Below are positions 16,763 to 25,079 of a DNA stretch of 64,000 nucleotides, piece after piece. This stretch comes from Arsukibacterium indicum (lineage in GTDB: Bacteria; Pseudomonadota; Gammaproteobacteria; Enterobacterales; Alteromonadaceae). The stretch is from the NCBI RefSeq assembly GCF_019100565.1, contig NZ_JAHRID010000001.1, forward strand, positions 558,001 through 622,000. Direction: 5' to 3'. A model generated the notes under the pieces. That model ran no database searches, was not told where the DNA came from, and saw only the letters and a list, made by a program, of their open reading frames with translations. The translations under genes and the position numbers were made by a program. Position 1 is the first letter of the stretch; each line of letters starts with the position of its first letter.

Positions 16763-17464
16763 ATGTTAACTAATATCAATTTTGTTTCCTCACTAATAAA
16801 AAGGGTTAAGCTTTTGACCATTGTCAGCCTGTGCTGCTTGCTGACGGCTTGCTCTGAGCCTGCAACTCCCGAAAACTCAAACAATCAGCCACAAGCACAG
16901 CAGCAAACTGACCAATCAACTGCCATCCAGTTTCAACAGGATGTTCACTACAAACTGGTTGAGAATGTCGATGCCGAACAGGCCAAACCGCCGTATCTGG
17001 TCGAATACTTCTGGTTTGGTTGCCAGCATTGTCAGCGCTTTGAACCGGTACTGGAGACAATATTATTACGCCGGCCGGCATTAACACTGGTGCGAAAACA
17101 TGCCGCTGTCGCCAAACACTGGCAGACCGACGCCCGGATTTTTTATACCCTGCAACAAATGGAGCTGGAGCATTTAACCAAACCGTTGCTTGAACTGTAC
17201 AGCGAGAAACGACAACTGACACCGGTAGATTTACAACAGTTTTTAACTACCCATCAGGTTGATCAGACCACTTTTTTTGACATTGCGGAAAACAGCGAAC
17301 AAGTGATAAATAAAATGCAAACTAGCGTCAGTGAAATGCAAAGCAACGATATTGGTGGTGTACCAGCGCTGGTAGTCAATGGTCGCTATCTGATTATTCC
17401 ACATGCTGAAATTAACAGCCTGGAAGCCTATCTGGCATTAATTGACCATTTGCTGGCCAAATAA
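16763..17464 (+). CDS. DsbA-like thiol:disulfide oxidoreductase, predicted lipoprotein
   Basis: From the ATG at 16763 the protein has 233 residues; a longer frame begins at 16655 but lacks a signal-like start. The N-terminus (IVSLCCLLTACSEP) carries a lipobox LTAC. A thioredoxin fold follows, with active-site CQHC in YFWFGCQHCQRFEP and the cis-proline loop as IGGVPALVVNGRYLI. DsbA enzymes usually have CPHC, so the Pro to Gln change should alter redox potential. It would oxidise or isomerise periplasmic thiols from a membrane-tethered position. It is divergent from the solute-binding gene. Confidence 0.8.
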   Translation: MLTNINFVSSLIKRVKLLTIVSLCCLLTACSEPATPENSNNQPQAQQQTDQSTAIQFQQDVHYKLVENVDAEQAKPPYLVEYFWFGCQHCQRFEPVLETILLRRPALTLVRKHAAVAKHWQTDARIFYTLQQMELEHLTKPLLELYSEKRQLTPVDLQQFLTTHQVDQTTFFDIAENSEQVINKMQTSVSEMQSNDIGGVPALVVNGRYLIIPHAEINSLEAYLALIDHLLAK

Positions 17465-17575
17465 TATTTGCTACAGCCCCCGTGTTTTTGAGCTCATATC
17501 AGACATCAGCCGGCTTAATCGCCGGCAACCTATTTAAAATGTTGTTGCAACTCTGACCGGCTGTGATAATGTAAC

Positions 17576-17590
17576 TGATAATTATTATCA
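17576..17590. promoter_or_regulatory. Fur-type operator upstream of the DUF6746 gene
   Basis: TGATAATTATTATCA is a perfect 7-1-7 palindrome matching the ferric-uptake-regulator consensus. An extra GATAAT half-site lies at 17565-17570. The ATG is 19 bases downstream, so bound Fur would cover the promoter or start region. Confidence 0.8.
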
Positions 17591-17608
17591 TCTACATTAT
17601 GAGGTTTT

Positions 17609-17983
17609 ATGAAAACGACAGCATCGCTTATTCTGACTATTTTACTGACAACACTCTCTTTCGCCAGTGTAGCCGATGAACAACGGCCCGACCATTTTAA
17701 GGGCCAGCAGGCCGCAAGCTTAACTGAAGCAGTCGAGTTGTTCCGGACGAGTAACCAAAAACTTAAGCAATTGCTGCAGGGCGATCTTAGCCCGGAAGCA
17801 ATGGTAGAAATACATCAGCTTACTTACACTCTGGAGAATGCGCTGGAGAAGATCCACAGCGAAACAACGGAATTAAAAGAAGTACTGGAAGAGGTTCACC
17901 TGGGTTCGGAGAACATGGATTTTGCTAAAGTTAAAAAACAGGCGGCACGTTATCTGGACACAGCAACTACTCTGGTAAAATAA
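17609..17983 (+). CDS. DUF6746 family small periplasmic protein, likely Fur-regulated
   Basis: A 124-residue protein with a signal peptide (residues 1-22, ending SVADEQ) and a mature part of long amphipathic helices. It carries heptad-like leucines and glutamates in SPEAMVEIHQLTYTLENALEKIH and beyond. The family fits DUF6746, of unknown function; the assignment is from memory. The upstream perfect Fur-type palindrome implies expression under iron limitation. A GAGG ribosome-binding site lies 4 bases before the ATG. A CbiM-like membrane protein follows on the same strand 96 bases later. Confidence 0.7.
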   Translation: MKTTASLILTILLTTLSFASVADEQRPDHFKGQQAASLTEAVELFRTSNQKLKQLLQGDLSPEAMVEIHQLTYTLENALEKIHSETTELKEVLEEVHLGSENMDFAKVKKQAARYLDTATTLVK

Positions 17984-18007
17984 CTGGCGTCTGATCCAAT
18001 CACACAG

Positions 18008-18040
18008 GCACGGTATATTATGTCCAGAGACATACTGTGC
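18008..18040 (+). other. Imperfect hairpin between DUF6746 and CbiM-like genes
   Basis: TATGTC (18019-18024) and GACATA (18029-18034) enclose a CAGA loop, flanked by GCAC (18008-18011) and GTGC (18037-18040). No T-run follows, so it is not a canonical terminator. Its role is unknown. Confidence 0.4.
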
Positions 18041-18079
18041 TGCTATACCCTATAAAAGTGTTTTGAACCGGGGAGACCC

Positions 18080-18727
18080 ATGACTTTCTGGCAGGCTGCG
18101 GCGTTGTTACTATGGCTGGTGCTACTGTTACGGTTTTTTCCATCTGAAGTGATAACAAAACTGAAAACAGACACCAGCTATCTACATTTATGGTTTAGCT
18201 CCATTGTGGTCATCGCTTTGCTTTGGACAGTTCAGGCCGGCATTGAACCCAGCCTTGAACTGCACTTGCTGGGGATAACAACACTGGTGTTGTGTCATGG
18301 CTGGCGAATTGCCTGGCTGATTGGCAGCATTGCTGTCGTTTTTCTGGTTGCAGCAGGAAAAGTCAACGTAGCAGACACAGGCAGCATGGCGCTCCTTACC
18401 GTTGTGTTGCCGGCATTATTCAGTTATCTGATATTTGCGCTTTCCTATCATTATTTACCGCGTCATTTATTTATCTACATCTTTGTCGCCGGTTTCGCCA
18501 ATGCAGCGCTTACTATCATCTTTAAAATGTCGCTGACGGCATTCTGGTTGTACTATCAAGGAACTTACAGCTGGAACAGTGTCTATCAGAACTATCTGCA
18601 ACTGGCGTTACTCATCTGGTTTGCCGAGGCGTTGTTAAATGGCATGGCCGTTACCCTGATGAGCGTCTACCGCCCTCACTGGCTCAGAACCTTTTATGAC
18701 AATGAGTATCTGTCGCCGGATCGCTAA
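18080..18727 (+). CDS. CbiM-like energy-coupling-factor membrane protein
   Basis: A 215-residue integral membrane protein with about six hydrophobic helices. The pattern (ELHLLGITTLVLCHGWRIAWLIG near residue 60, and a late FAEALLNGMAVTLMSVYRPHW) recalls the CbiM/S-component fold of Co/Ni ECF transporters. The family's N-terminal metal ligands (an MHI.G start) are missing: it begins MTFWQAAALLLW. No CbiN, CbiQ or CbiO partner is encoded in the window. It could be a divergent metal permease or a repurposed membrane protein. Its stop overlaps that of convergent gdhA by 4 bases. Confidence 0.6.
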   Translation: MTFWQAAALLLWLVLLLRFFPSEVITKLKTDTSYLHLWFSSIVVIALLWTVQAGIEPSLELHLLGITTLVLCHGWRIAWLIGSIAVVFLVAAGKVNVADTGSMALLTVVLPALFSYLIFALSYHYLPRHLFIYIFVAGFANAALTIIFKMSLTAFWLYYQGTYSWNSVYQNYLQLALLIWFAEALLNGMAVTLMSVYRPHWLRTFYDNEYLSPDR

Positions 18728-20076
18728 ACCACGCCTTGCTGGATCATGGCATCGGCTACCCGTCTGAAACCCGCAACATTTGCACCAAGAATAAAATTGG
18801 TAGGCCGGTCAAGCTCGGCAGCAGTGTCGCGTGTGCGCTGATAAATATCGAGCATAATATCCTGCAGTTTCTCGTCAACCTGCTGAAATGTCCAACGCTG
18901 CATACCGGCATTTTGCGCCATTTCCAGCTGACTGGTGGCGACACCGCCAGCGTTAGCAGCCTTGCCTGGTGCGTAAGCAATCTTCGCTTTTAGAAACAAA
19001 TCCGCCGCATCTGACGTGCAAGGCATATTTGCTCCCTCACAAACCGCTATACAGCCGTTATCCAACAGCGAGCGCGCATCTGCGGCGTTTAGCTCGTTTT
19101 GGGTGGCGCAAGGAAACGCTAACTGGCCATTAAGCCGCCAGACAGCGTGACCATCATCAGGGTACTTTTCCCGGCTGATATATTCTGCATCAGGGTTACG
19201 TTTGGCATAATCACTGAGCCGGCCATGCTCTACTTCTTTGATTTGTTTTAAACACTTAATGTCGATACCTTTTTTGTGATAAACAGTGCCATCCGAGTCG
19301 GTACAGGTAACAGGTTTAGCACCTAAATCAAGCAGCTTTTCGATGGTATGAATAGCAACATTGCCGGAACCTGATACCAGGCACTCCTTACCTTCAATCG
19401 TTTCATCATTGCCTTCAAGCATATGCTTGGCGAAGTAGACGCAGCCATAGCCCGTGGCCTCTTTTCGCCCCAGAGAGCCGCCCCAGAGCGTATTTTTGCC
19501 GGTAAACACACCATCAAACTGATTAGTCAGCTTTTTATACTGGCCAAACATATAACCCAGCTCACGGGTTCCGACCCCAATATCGCCGGCTGGCACGTCG
19601 GTCCTGGCACCAATGTGACGGTACAATTCATTTATAAACGCCTGACAAAATCGCATAATTTCGCCATCAGAGCGACCTTTAGGGTCAAAATTTGCGCCAC
19701 CTTTGGCACCACCCAGTGGTAAACCAGTCAGGGCATTTTTTAATACCTGCTCAAAACCGAGAAACTTTACAATGCTGGCATTAACACTGGGATGAAACCG
19801 CAAACCGCCTTTGTATGGCCCCAGGGCAGAATTAAACTCGACCCGGTAACCTTTATTAACCTGTACGGTACCGTTATCGTCTACCCATGCCACCCGGAAC
19901 ATTATTTGCCGCTCCGGTTCAACTATCCGCTCAATAATGGAATGTTTACAAAAGCGGCTGTCTTCATCCAGTACCATAGCCAGGGAGTCTAATACCTCCT
20001 CCACTGCCTGATAAAATTCAGTTTGAGCCGGGCTGCTTTTCTGCAGTTTAACAATCGTATTATGGGTGTAAGACAT
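18724..20076 (-). CDS. gdhA: NADP-specific glutamate dehydrogenase
   Basis: The start at 20076 (MSYTHNTIVKLQ) gives 450 residues, close to E. coli GdhA (447), with an AGGT site 7 bases ahead. Catalytic motifs are present: KGGLRFHPSVN, LPLGGAKGGANFDPKG with the active lysine, and the nucleotide-binding VSGSGNVAIHTIEKL. The hexameric enzyme makes glutamate from 2-oxoglutarate and ammonium. It is transcribed alone and diverges from the hydrolase gene. Confidence 0.96.
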   Translation of the reverse strand: MSYTHNTIVKLQKSSPAQTEFYQAVEEVLDSLAMVLDEDSRFCKHSIIERIVEPERQIMFRVAWVDDNGTVQVNKGYRVEFNSALGPYKGGLRFHPSVNASIVKFLGFEQVLKNALTGLPLGGAKGGANFDPKGRSDGEIMRFCQAFINELYRHIGARTDVPAGDIGVGTRELGYMFGQYKKLTNQFDGVFTGKNTLWGGSLGRKEATGYGCVYFAKHMLEGNDETIEGKECLVSGSGNVAIHTIEKLLDLGAKPVTCTDSDGTVYHKKGIDIKCLKQIKEVEHGRLSDYAKRNPDAEYISREKYPDDGHAVWRLNGQLAFPCATQNELNAADARSLLDNGCIAVCEGANMPCTSDAADLFLKAKIAYAPGKAANAGGVATSQLEMAQNAGMQRWTFQQVDEKLQDIMLDIYQRTRDTAAELDRPTNFILGANVAGFRRVADAMIQQGVV

Positions 20077-20225
20077 TAGATAAACCTGTTCGCTGAGTAC
20101 CATTGCGCTGGGCCAGTAACATCAGGCAAAACAACAGCGCTGTCAATTGCCTGATCACGCTGGCACAATAACTGGTAATTAAAAGTTTTTTTACTGTTTC
20201 AGAATAAACGTAGCAAGTACCTCTT

Positions 20226-21089
20226 ATGGATCACTCACTTAACTTCAGCTTAGCTGATTATAAAAATAGCATGCAACTGGCCGCCCTCGCCAACCGGCCA
20301 GCATTTAGCAGTACAGCGCAACCGGTATTATGTCTGCATGGCTGGCTGGATAATGCGGCAAGCTTTATCCCGCTGGCCCGCTGCTTACCCCAGTTGCCGC
20401 TGTTAGCACTGGATTTTCCGGGTCATGGCAAGTCGGCTGCCCGCAGCAGCGATGCCCATTATTATTTTTTTGACTGGGTAGAGGATCTGGTTGCGCTTTG
20501 CCAGCAGCAAGGCTGGCAGCAGCTGACAATAATCGGCCATTCTATGGGAGGCATGGTCGCCACGGCATTGGCAGCTGCTTTTCCCGAGCTGGTAGCACGT
20601 TTAGTCCTGATTGATAGTCTGGGCTTTGTTACCGCAGATAATAGCAGCAGTGAACAGTTACGCCAGGGAATAATCTCCCGGCTGAAAACCCCAGCAAGGC
20701 GCAAGCCATCCTACCCTAATCTGAACGCAGCCGCCAAAGCACGACTGGCCCAAAGTGACTTTGACATGCAACATGCGCTGCTGTTGGCTGAACGCGGCAC
20801 TGTTGCAAGTCAGAGTGGTATCACCTGGCACCATGATTACCGCCTGCGCGTTAAATCAGTGTACAGGCTGACTGCAGATCAGGCAGAACAACTTTGTCAG
20901 GCAGTTGAGGCACCAGTGCTGGCAATTTTGGCGAAGGACGGACCCTTTGTGGGTAAACTGGCAACGATGCAAAGCTGGTACCAGCAGTTAACCGTGCAAC
21001 AAATTAGCGGCGGTCATCATTGTCATATGACCGCCGCCGAAGAGGTTGCCGGGCTACTTAAAGCCTGGCTTGATTTCGCAGACTGCTGA
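20226..21089 (+). CDS. Alpha/beta-fold hydrolase
   Basis: A 287-residue cytoplasmic protein with oxyanion-hole motif CLHGWLDNA (about residue 38), the nucleophile elbow IGHSMGGMVA (Ser near residue 104), a LLALDFPGHGKS strand and a late GGHHCHM that supplies the catalytic His. The lid region around residues 150-190 is basic (RLKTPARRKPSYP). The substrate is unknown; esterase activity is the usual guess for the family. Monocistronic and convergent with btuB. Confidence 0.85.
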   Translation: MDHSLNFSLADYKNSMQLAALANRPAFSSTAQPVLCLHGWLDNAASFIPLARCLPQLPLLALDFPGHGKSAARSSDAHYYFFDWVEDLVALCQQQGWQQLTIIGHSMGGMVATALAAAFPELVARLVLIDSLGFVTADNSSSEQLRQGIISRLKTPARRKPSYPNLNAAAKARLAQSDFDMQHALLLAERGTVASQSGITWHHDYRLRVKSVYRLTADQAEQLCQAVEAPVLAILAKDGPFVGKLATMQSWYQQLTVQQISGGHHCHMTAAEEVAGLLKAWLDFADC

Positions 21090-21117
21090 TACTGCCCCTG
21101 ATTATCAGGCCTGTTGG

Positions 21118-22995
21118 TTACTGCAGTATATAGCTGACCGACACGCTGAAATTAGCCCCTGCGGTGGCATAGCCACGGCTGGTATAATATTGCTTATCGG
21201 TCAGATTAGCCAAGCGGGCTCTTAACGTCAGTTGCGGCGAAATAGAATAGCCAAGCCCTGCCCCCCAAACCGTATGAGCCGGCGCATCAGGAAACGCATC
21301 ACCACTGAACCAGTCGGCGCCCTGATAAGTCGCGCTCTGATAATCGGCCGTAATAAACGCCGACCAACGGTCCGCAGTATAGCTGCCACGCCAGTTTACG
21401 GTATTTTCAGGGCGGCGCTCCAGTTTCAGGCCGTTGCTGCGGTTTTTTGTATCAAGCCAGGTGTAGCTGAAATTACTATGCCATTGCTGCCACTGGCGGG
21501 CCAGACTGAACTCAATACCCTGCACTGTCGCCAGCAACACATTTTCTGCCAGCTCCACGCCCTGAATAAGATTGGTAACCTGCCGGTCAAACCACGCCAG
21601 TTGCAGCTGTAAGTTGTTGCCCTGATAACTGACTGCAATCTCATCTGATAAAGACTGTTCAGGTTTTAGATTTGGGTTAGCGAAGCCAGGAAAGTATAAC
21701 TGATTAAACGATGGAACCTTAAAGGCCGTGCCACGGCTCGCCCTTAATTGCCACTGGTAGGCAAACTGATACCCCGCAGCCAGCTGCCAGGTTACCTGTT
21801 CACCATAATGGTTAATCGCATCATGTCGCGCGGCGCCTTCCAGCTGTAATCCAGCCAACTGGTAATTCAGGCCGGCAAAAACTGCGCGGTTTATTCTGTT
21901 GGTTTGCTCGTAGGCTGTGGCTGACTTTGCCACCTGCTCCTGATACCAGTTAACACCACTGACAAATCCCAGACCAGAACTAAAATCAGTTGCTGCCTGG
22001 TAGTTAAACTCGTCCCGCTCTGTCACAAAAGGGCTACGGGAATCAGAACTAAAGGTTGTATCACTGTCAAAAGTCCGGCTAAGCGAAGCCTGATGCTGCC
22101 AGCTATTGAGCTGTTGCTGCCAGCCCAGCAGATAAGCGCGGTTTAAAGTATCAGTTTCATCTTCACTGCCAAAACTGGTGTCAAACTGATTAAAGCCGGA
22201 ATTCACGTCAGCCTGAACTGACCACAAGCCATAGTCTGAGCGGTAATCAGCCGCAACTTTCAGGTATTGCTGCTGATAACCATCGCTATCGGGGTCCAAT
22301 GCTGGTTGAGCATTAAAACCATCGGCCTGGCTAACCCCAGCACTGGCCCTAAGCGTTAGCTGTTGCACTTGCTGACTGGCGCTGATATCGGCGCCTGCCT
22401 GGCCAAAACTGCCGGCGCCGGCGTGTAATTCCAACGCACTGCTGCGACGGGTAGTAATTGCAATAACCCCTGCCAGTGCATCCGAGCCATACCAGGCTGC
22501 ACGAGGCCCCCGGATAACCTCAATTCGCTCAATCAGCTCCAGCGGCACCATTGCCAGCGGTTTATAGCCCAGGGTAGCCGAACCACTACGCACACCATCG
22601 ACCAGCACCAAAGTGTGGCCGGTGTTGCCGCCACGCAGATAAATGCTGCTGTTCTGGCCACGGCCACCATCACGCGACATATTAATACCGGGTAATTGCG
22701 CCAGTAGTTCCGGTAAATCATTAGCCTGACGCGCCAGAATATCAGAGCGGTTCAGCACGGTAATACTGGCCAGCACGTCCTCTTGTAATCTCTCTGTGCG
22801 GTTAGCGTAAATACTGATATGCTCAATGGCTGAGCCGTCAGAGTGTTCGTTGGTAACAGCAGGGTCGCTCCGGGTTGTTTCAACCAATGGATCGGCGACA
22901 AATGTATTGGCTCCTGCCGGACAGCAGGTTGCAACCAGTAAGGCTGCGAAAACGGGTTTAAACATGAAAACTCCTACAATGTGCCCACCGCACAT
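21118..22995 (-). CDS. btuB: TonB-dependent vitamin B12 receptor BtuB
   Basis: A 625-residue outer-membrane receptor with a signal peptide, a plug domain (LPELLAQLPGINMSRDGGRGQNSSIYLRGGN in its middle, followed by HTLVLVDGVR) and a barrel ending in the aromatic VSVSYILQ. The length and plug match the BtuB class. The decisive evidence is the cobalamin riboswitch directly upstream (23009-23172). It imports corrinoids across the outer membrane using TonB energy. No other corrinoid gene adjoins it. The ATG at 22974 (residue 8, MFKPVFAALLVATCC) is a plausible alternative start. Confidence 0.92.
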   Translation of the reverse strand: MCGGHIVGVFMFKPVFAALLVATCCPAGANTFVADPLVETTRSDPAVTNEHSDGSAIEHISIYANRTERLQEDVLASITVLNRSDILARQANDLPELLAQLPGINMSRDGGRGQNSSIYLRGGNTGHTLVLVDGVRSGSATLGYKPLAMVPLELIERIEVIRGPRAAWYGSDALAGVIAITTRRSSALELHAGAGSFGQAGADISASQQVQQLTLRASAGVSQADGFNAQPALDPDSDGYQQQYLKVAADYRSDYGLWSVQADVNSGFNQFDTSFGSEDETDTLNRAYLLGWQQQLNSWQHQASLSRTFDSDTTFSSDSRSPFVTERDEFNYQAATDFSSGLGFVSGVNWYQEQVAKSATAYEQTNRINRAVFAGLNYQLAGLQLEGAARHDAINHYGEQVTWQLAAGYQFAYQWQLRASRGTAFKVPSFNQLYFPGFANPNLKPEQSLSDEIAVSYQGNNLQLQLAWFDRQVTNLIQGVELAENVLLATVQGIEFSLARQWQQWHSNFSYTWLDTKNRSNGLKLERRPENTVNWRGSYTADRWSAFITADYQSATYQGADWFSGDAFPDAPAHTVWGAGLGYSISPQLTLRARLANLTDKQYYTSRGYATAGANFSVSVSYILQ

Positions 22996-23008
22996 CTTGG
23001 TTAGTTAG

Positions 23009-23172
23009 TGGACTTTTCAGGCCGGTCTCCGGGCTTACAACCTGCTTGCGCCAAAACTTTACCTTCCCATCAGCTGACAGTGGTGTTCAAAGTTTTGATA
23101 GTTGTTTACCGTTGCGGGGGCAGCTCTGGCCTTTACCAGATTCCCGTTTAACTGCAGCATGCTGCAGCACCT
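23009..23172 (-). ncRNA. Cobalamin riboswitch controlling btuB
   Basis: Read on the minus strand the leader carries the conserved B12-aptamer blocks in order: GGGAATCTGGT near 23146-23136, GCTGCCCCCGCAACGGTAA (23124-23106) and the B12 box AGCCCGGAGACCGGCC (23035-23020). A 16-base palindrome CTGCAGCATGCTGCAG (23152-23167) forms a leading stem. The B12 box ends about 25 bases before the btuB ATG. With no terminator between box and start codon, control is probably at translation initiation (inference). Confidence 0.95.
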
Positions 23173-23173
23173 G

Positions 23174-23199
23174 AAAAAAAAGCGGCCTGTGTAGGCCGC
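23174..23199 (-). terminator. Strong rho-independent terminator of yajQ
   Basis: Minus strand GCGGCCT, loop ACAC, AGGCCGC, then eight T (the A-run at 23174-23181). It lies about 65 bases after the yajQ stop and immediately before the riboswitch. It overlaps the predicted start of the btuB transcript. Confidence 0.9.
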
Positions 23200-23203
23200 G
23201 AGC

Positions 23204-23231
23204 AGTTTACCGCTGAGTCTGGAAATGTCAA
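23204..23231 (-). promoter_or_regulatory. Candidate btuB promoter
   Basis: Minus strand TTGACA (23226-23231), 16 bases, TAAACT (23204-23209). The -35 is perfect and the -10 matches 4/6. Transcription would start at or within the yajQ terminator hairpin, putting that hairpin at the extreme 5' end of the riboswitch RNA. Confidence 0.5.
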
Positions 23232-23264
23232 CAGATATCCAGACGGCTAAAAATCAAAAGCCGT

Positions 23265-23747
23265 TTAATCCCGGAAATTAGTAAACTGAAACGCCTGTTC
23301 AAGCTCACTGCCGCGTACCAGCGCAATCGCTTCCTGTAAATCATCGCGTTTTTTACCGGTGACCCGCACCTGATCCCCCTGAATCGCAGCCTGAACTTTC
23401 AGCTTGTTATCTTTTATCAGTTTAACCAGCTTTTTGGCCATATCCTGCTCTATACCTTGCAGCAGGCTAACGCTCAAACTGTACGTCTTACCAGAGTGAA
23501 CCACATCACCCTCTTTAAATGACCGGACATCCAGCCCACGTTTTACCGCTTTTGCCAGAAATATTTCGAGCATTTGCTGCAGCTGAAATTCTGCTTCAGC
23601 TTTCATCGTAATGACTTTTTCTTTCAGGGTGAAGTCTGCCTGCACGCCCCGAAAATCAAAGCGGGTGGCGAGTTCCCGATTCGCATTTTCAACTGCATTA
23701 AGCACTTCCTGCTGATCGACTTCTGAAACGATATCAAATGAGGGCAT
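23265..23747 (-). CDS. yajQ: YajQ-family nucleotide-binding protein
   Basis: The start at 23747 ([15 protein letters not shown]) follows an AAGGAG site and gives 160 residues, the usual YajQ size. The two-fold repeated ferredoxin-like fold shows ATRFDFRG and the C-terminal [19 protein letters not shown]. Family members bind RNA or nucleotides, and some (Xanthomonas, Pseudomonas) bind cyclic di-GMP and modulate transcription factors. It is divergent from the VanZ-like gene and transcribed alone. Confidence 0.93.
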   Translation of the reverse strand: MPSFDIVSEVDQQEVLNAVENANRELATRFDFRGVQADFTLKEKVITMKAEAEFQLQQMLEIFLAKAVKRGLDVRSFKEGDVVHSGKTYSLSVSLLQGIEQDMAKKLVKLIKDNKLKVQAAIQGDQVRVTGKKRDDLQEAIALVRGSELEQAFQFTNFRD

Positions 23748-23826
23748 AGTAAATCTCCTTAGCACAAGCCTTTCTGTATGCTGGTGATTATAACCAGAAA
23801 ACTGCTACAATCCGAGCGCCGATTCT

Positions 23827-24198
23827 ATGCCGGGGGTTGCTGTGCCGCAGATTTTTTATCGTTGGGTTTGTGTAATATGTTTTTTACTGGCAACTGCCGG
23901 TTTTCTGGCTGAGCTTAGCGGCCACCGGATTGGTGGTGGCTTTGCTCATATGGATAAACTGGCTCATTTCGGTATTTTCACCGTGTTAACGGCGTTGCTT
24001 TGGAAAGGTTTTAAGCTGGCACCGGTTATTGCTTTTCTGGTATTGGGCATCTATGGCGGTGCAGTTGAATTGGCACAGCACTACTTTACAAGGCGCAACG
24101 GCGATTGGTGGGACTGGCTGGCTGATATTGCCGGGGTGATCGTTTTTTATCTGGTTCGCGCATTGTGGCATCACATCCGTCCACGCGGCCAGCGCTAA
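23827..24198 (+). CDS. VanZ-like membrane protein
   Basis: A 123-residue protein with four predicted helices. The motif pair HMDKLAHFGIFTVLTALLW and IYGGAVELAQHY...RNGDWWDWLADIAGV fits the VanZ family. VanZ-like proteins are common and mostly uncharacterised; teicoplanin resistance applies only to the enterococcal member. There is no clear ribosome-binding site before the ATG, and an in-frame GTG 15 bases on is an alternative. It overlaps panE by 34 bases. Confidence 0.8.
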   Translation: MPGVAVPQIFYRWVCVICFLLATAGFLAELSGHRIGGGFAHMDKLAHFGIFTVLTALLWKGFKLAPVIAFLVLGIYGGAVELAQHYFTRRNGDWWDWLADIAGVIVFYLVRALWHHIRPRGQR

Positions 24199-25079
24199 GC
24201 TGGTGCATCGTTGGCAGGGGGGCGATAGGCCTGCTGGCCAGCGCCAGACTGCAACTTGCCGGTTACCTGCCAAGCCTGTGGCTTAAACACCCGCAATCAC
24301 TGCAGCTGACATTTACCGCGATAAATCAGCATCAACAACTGTTGTTATTACCTCAGACAACCGATCATTTTATTCAACGTGTGTTTGTGCCGGTAAAGGC
24401 CTACGATGTAATAAGTGCCGTTACTCAAATAATCCCCGCGCTCAGCCCCAGTGCCCAGCTTGTTATCAGCCACAACGGCATGGTGCCACACCAGCCCCTG
24501 CTGCAACAGCTGCAACCTGGTCAGGGGCTGTGGTTCCTGTCGACCAGTCAGGCGGCTTACAAACCGGCGGTGGATCAGGTAATTCACAGTGGCGAGGGCA
24601 AAAGTTACCTTGCCAAACTGACCGAAGCGGCCAGCGATGATCAACACATTATCAACGCGATGACTGCGGCACTGGGCCCATTGGAAGTGGTTGCTGATAT
24701 TTACCCGCTGCTGTGGCATAAACTGGCAATAAATGCGGCCATTAACCCATTGAGTGCATTAGAAAACTGTCGAAATGGTCAATTATCTGACCCACAATAC
24801 CTACCGCAGATTACTGCACTGGTTAGCGAAGTGTGCCAGGTTGCCACAGCGCTCGGTTATCCGATGCAGCCTGCCAGTACCCTGACTGAGGTTTACCGGG
24901 TCATTGCCGCCACTGCCGGCAATTTCTCCTCAATGCAGCAGGACGTGGCCGCCGGCCGGCAAACCGAAATTAACGCCATTAGTGGTTATATATGCCAGCA
25001 AGCTGCGCAATTGCAACTTGCTGTGCCAGCCAACCAGAACATGCTTAGCCAAATTCTGGCGTTAACTGCTGCTAACTAA
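24165..25079 (+). CDS. panE: 2-dehydropantoate 2-reductase
   Basis: A 304-residue KPR-family reductase starting with GTG inside the end of the VanZ-like gene. It has the dinucleotide fold IVGRGAIGLLASARL, the catalytic lysine segment PLLWHKLAINAAINPLSAL (about residues 186-204) and the helical C-terminal domain. It makes pantoate with NADPH for coenzyme A synthesis. The usual ketopantoate partner genes panB/panC are not in the window. The last 8 bases overlap convergent thiI. Confidence 0.88.
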   Translation: MASHPSTRPALSWCIVGRGAIGLLASARLQLAGYLPSLWLKHPQSLQLTFTAINQHQQLLLLPQTTDHFIQRVFVPVKAYDVISAVTQIIPALSPSAQLVISHNGMVPHQPLLQQLQPGQGLWFLSTSQAAYKPAVDQVIHSGEGKSYLAKLTEAASDDQHIINAMTAALGPLEVVADIYPLLWHKLAINAAINPLSALENCRNGQLSDPQYLPQITALVSEVCQVATALGYPMQPASTLTEVYRVIAATAGNFSSMQQDVAAGRQTEINAISGYICQQAAQLQLAVPANQNMLSQILALTAAN

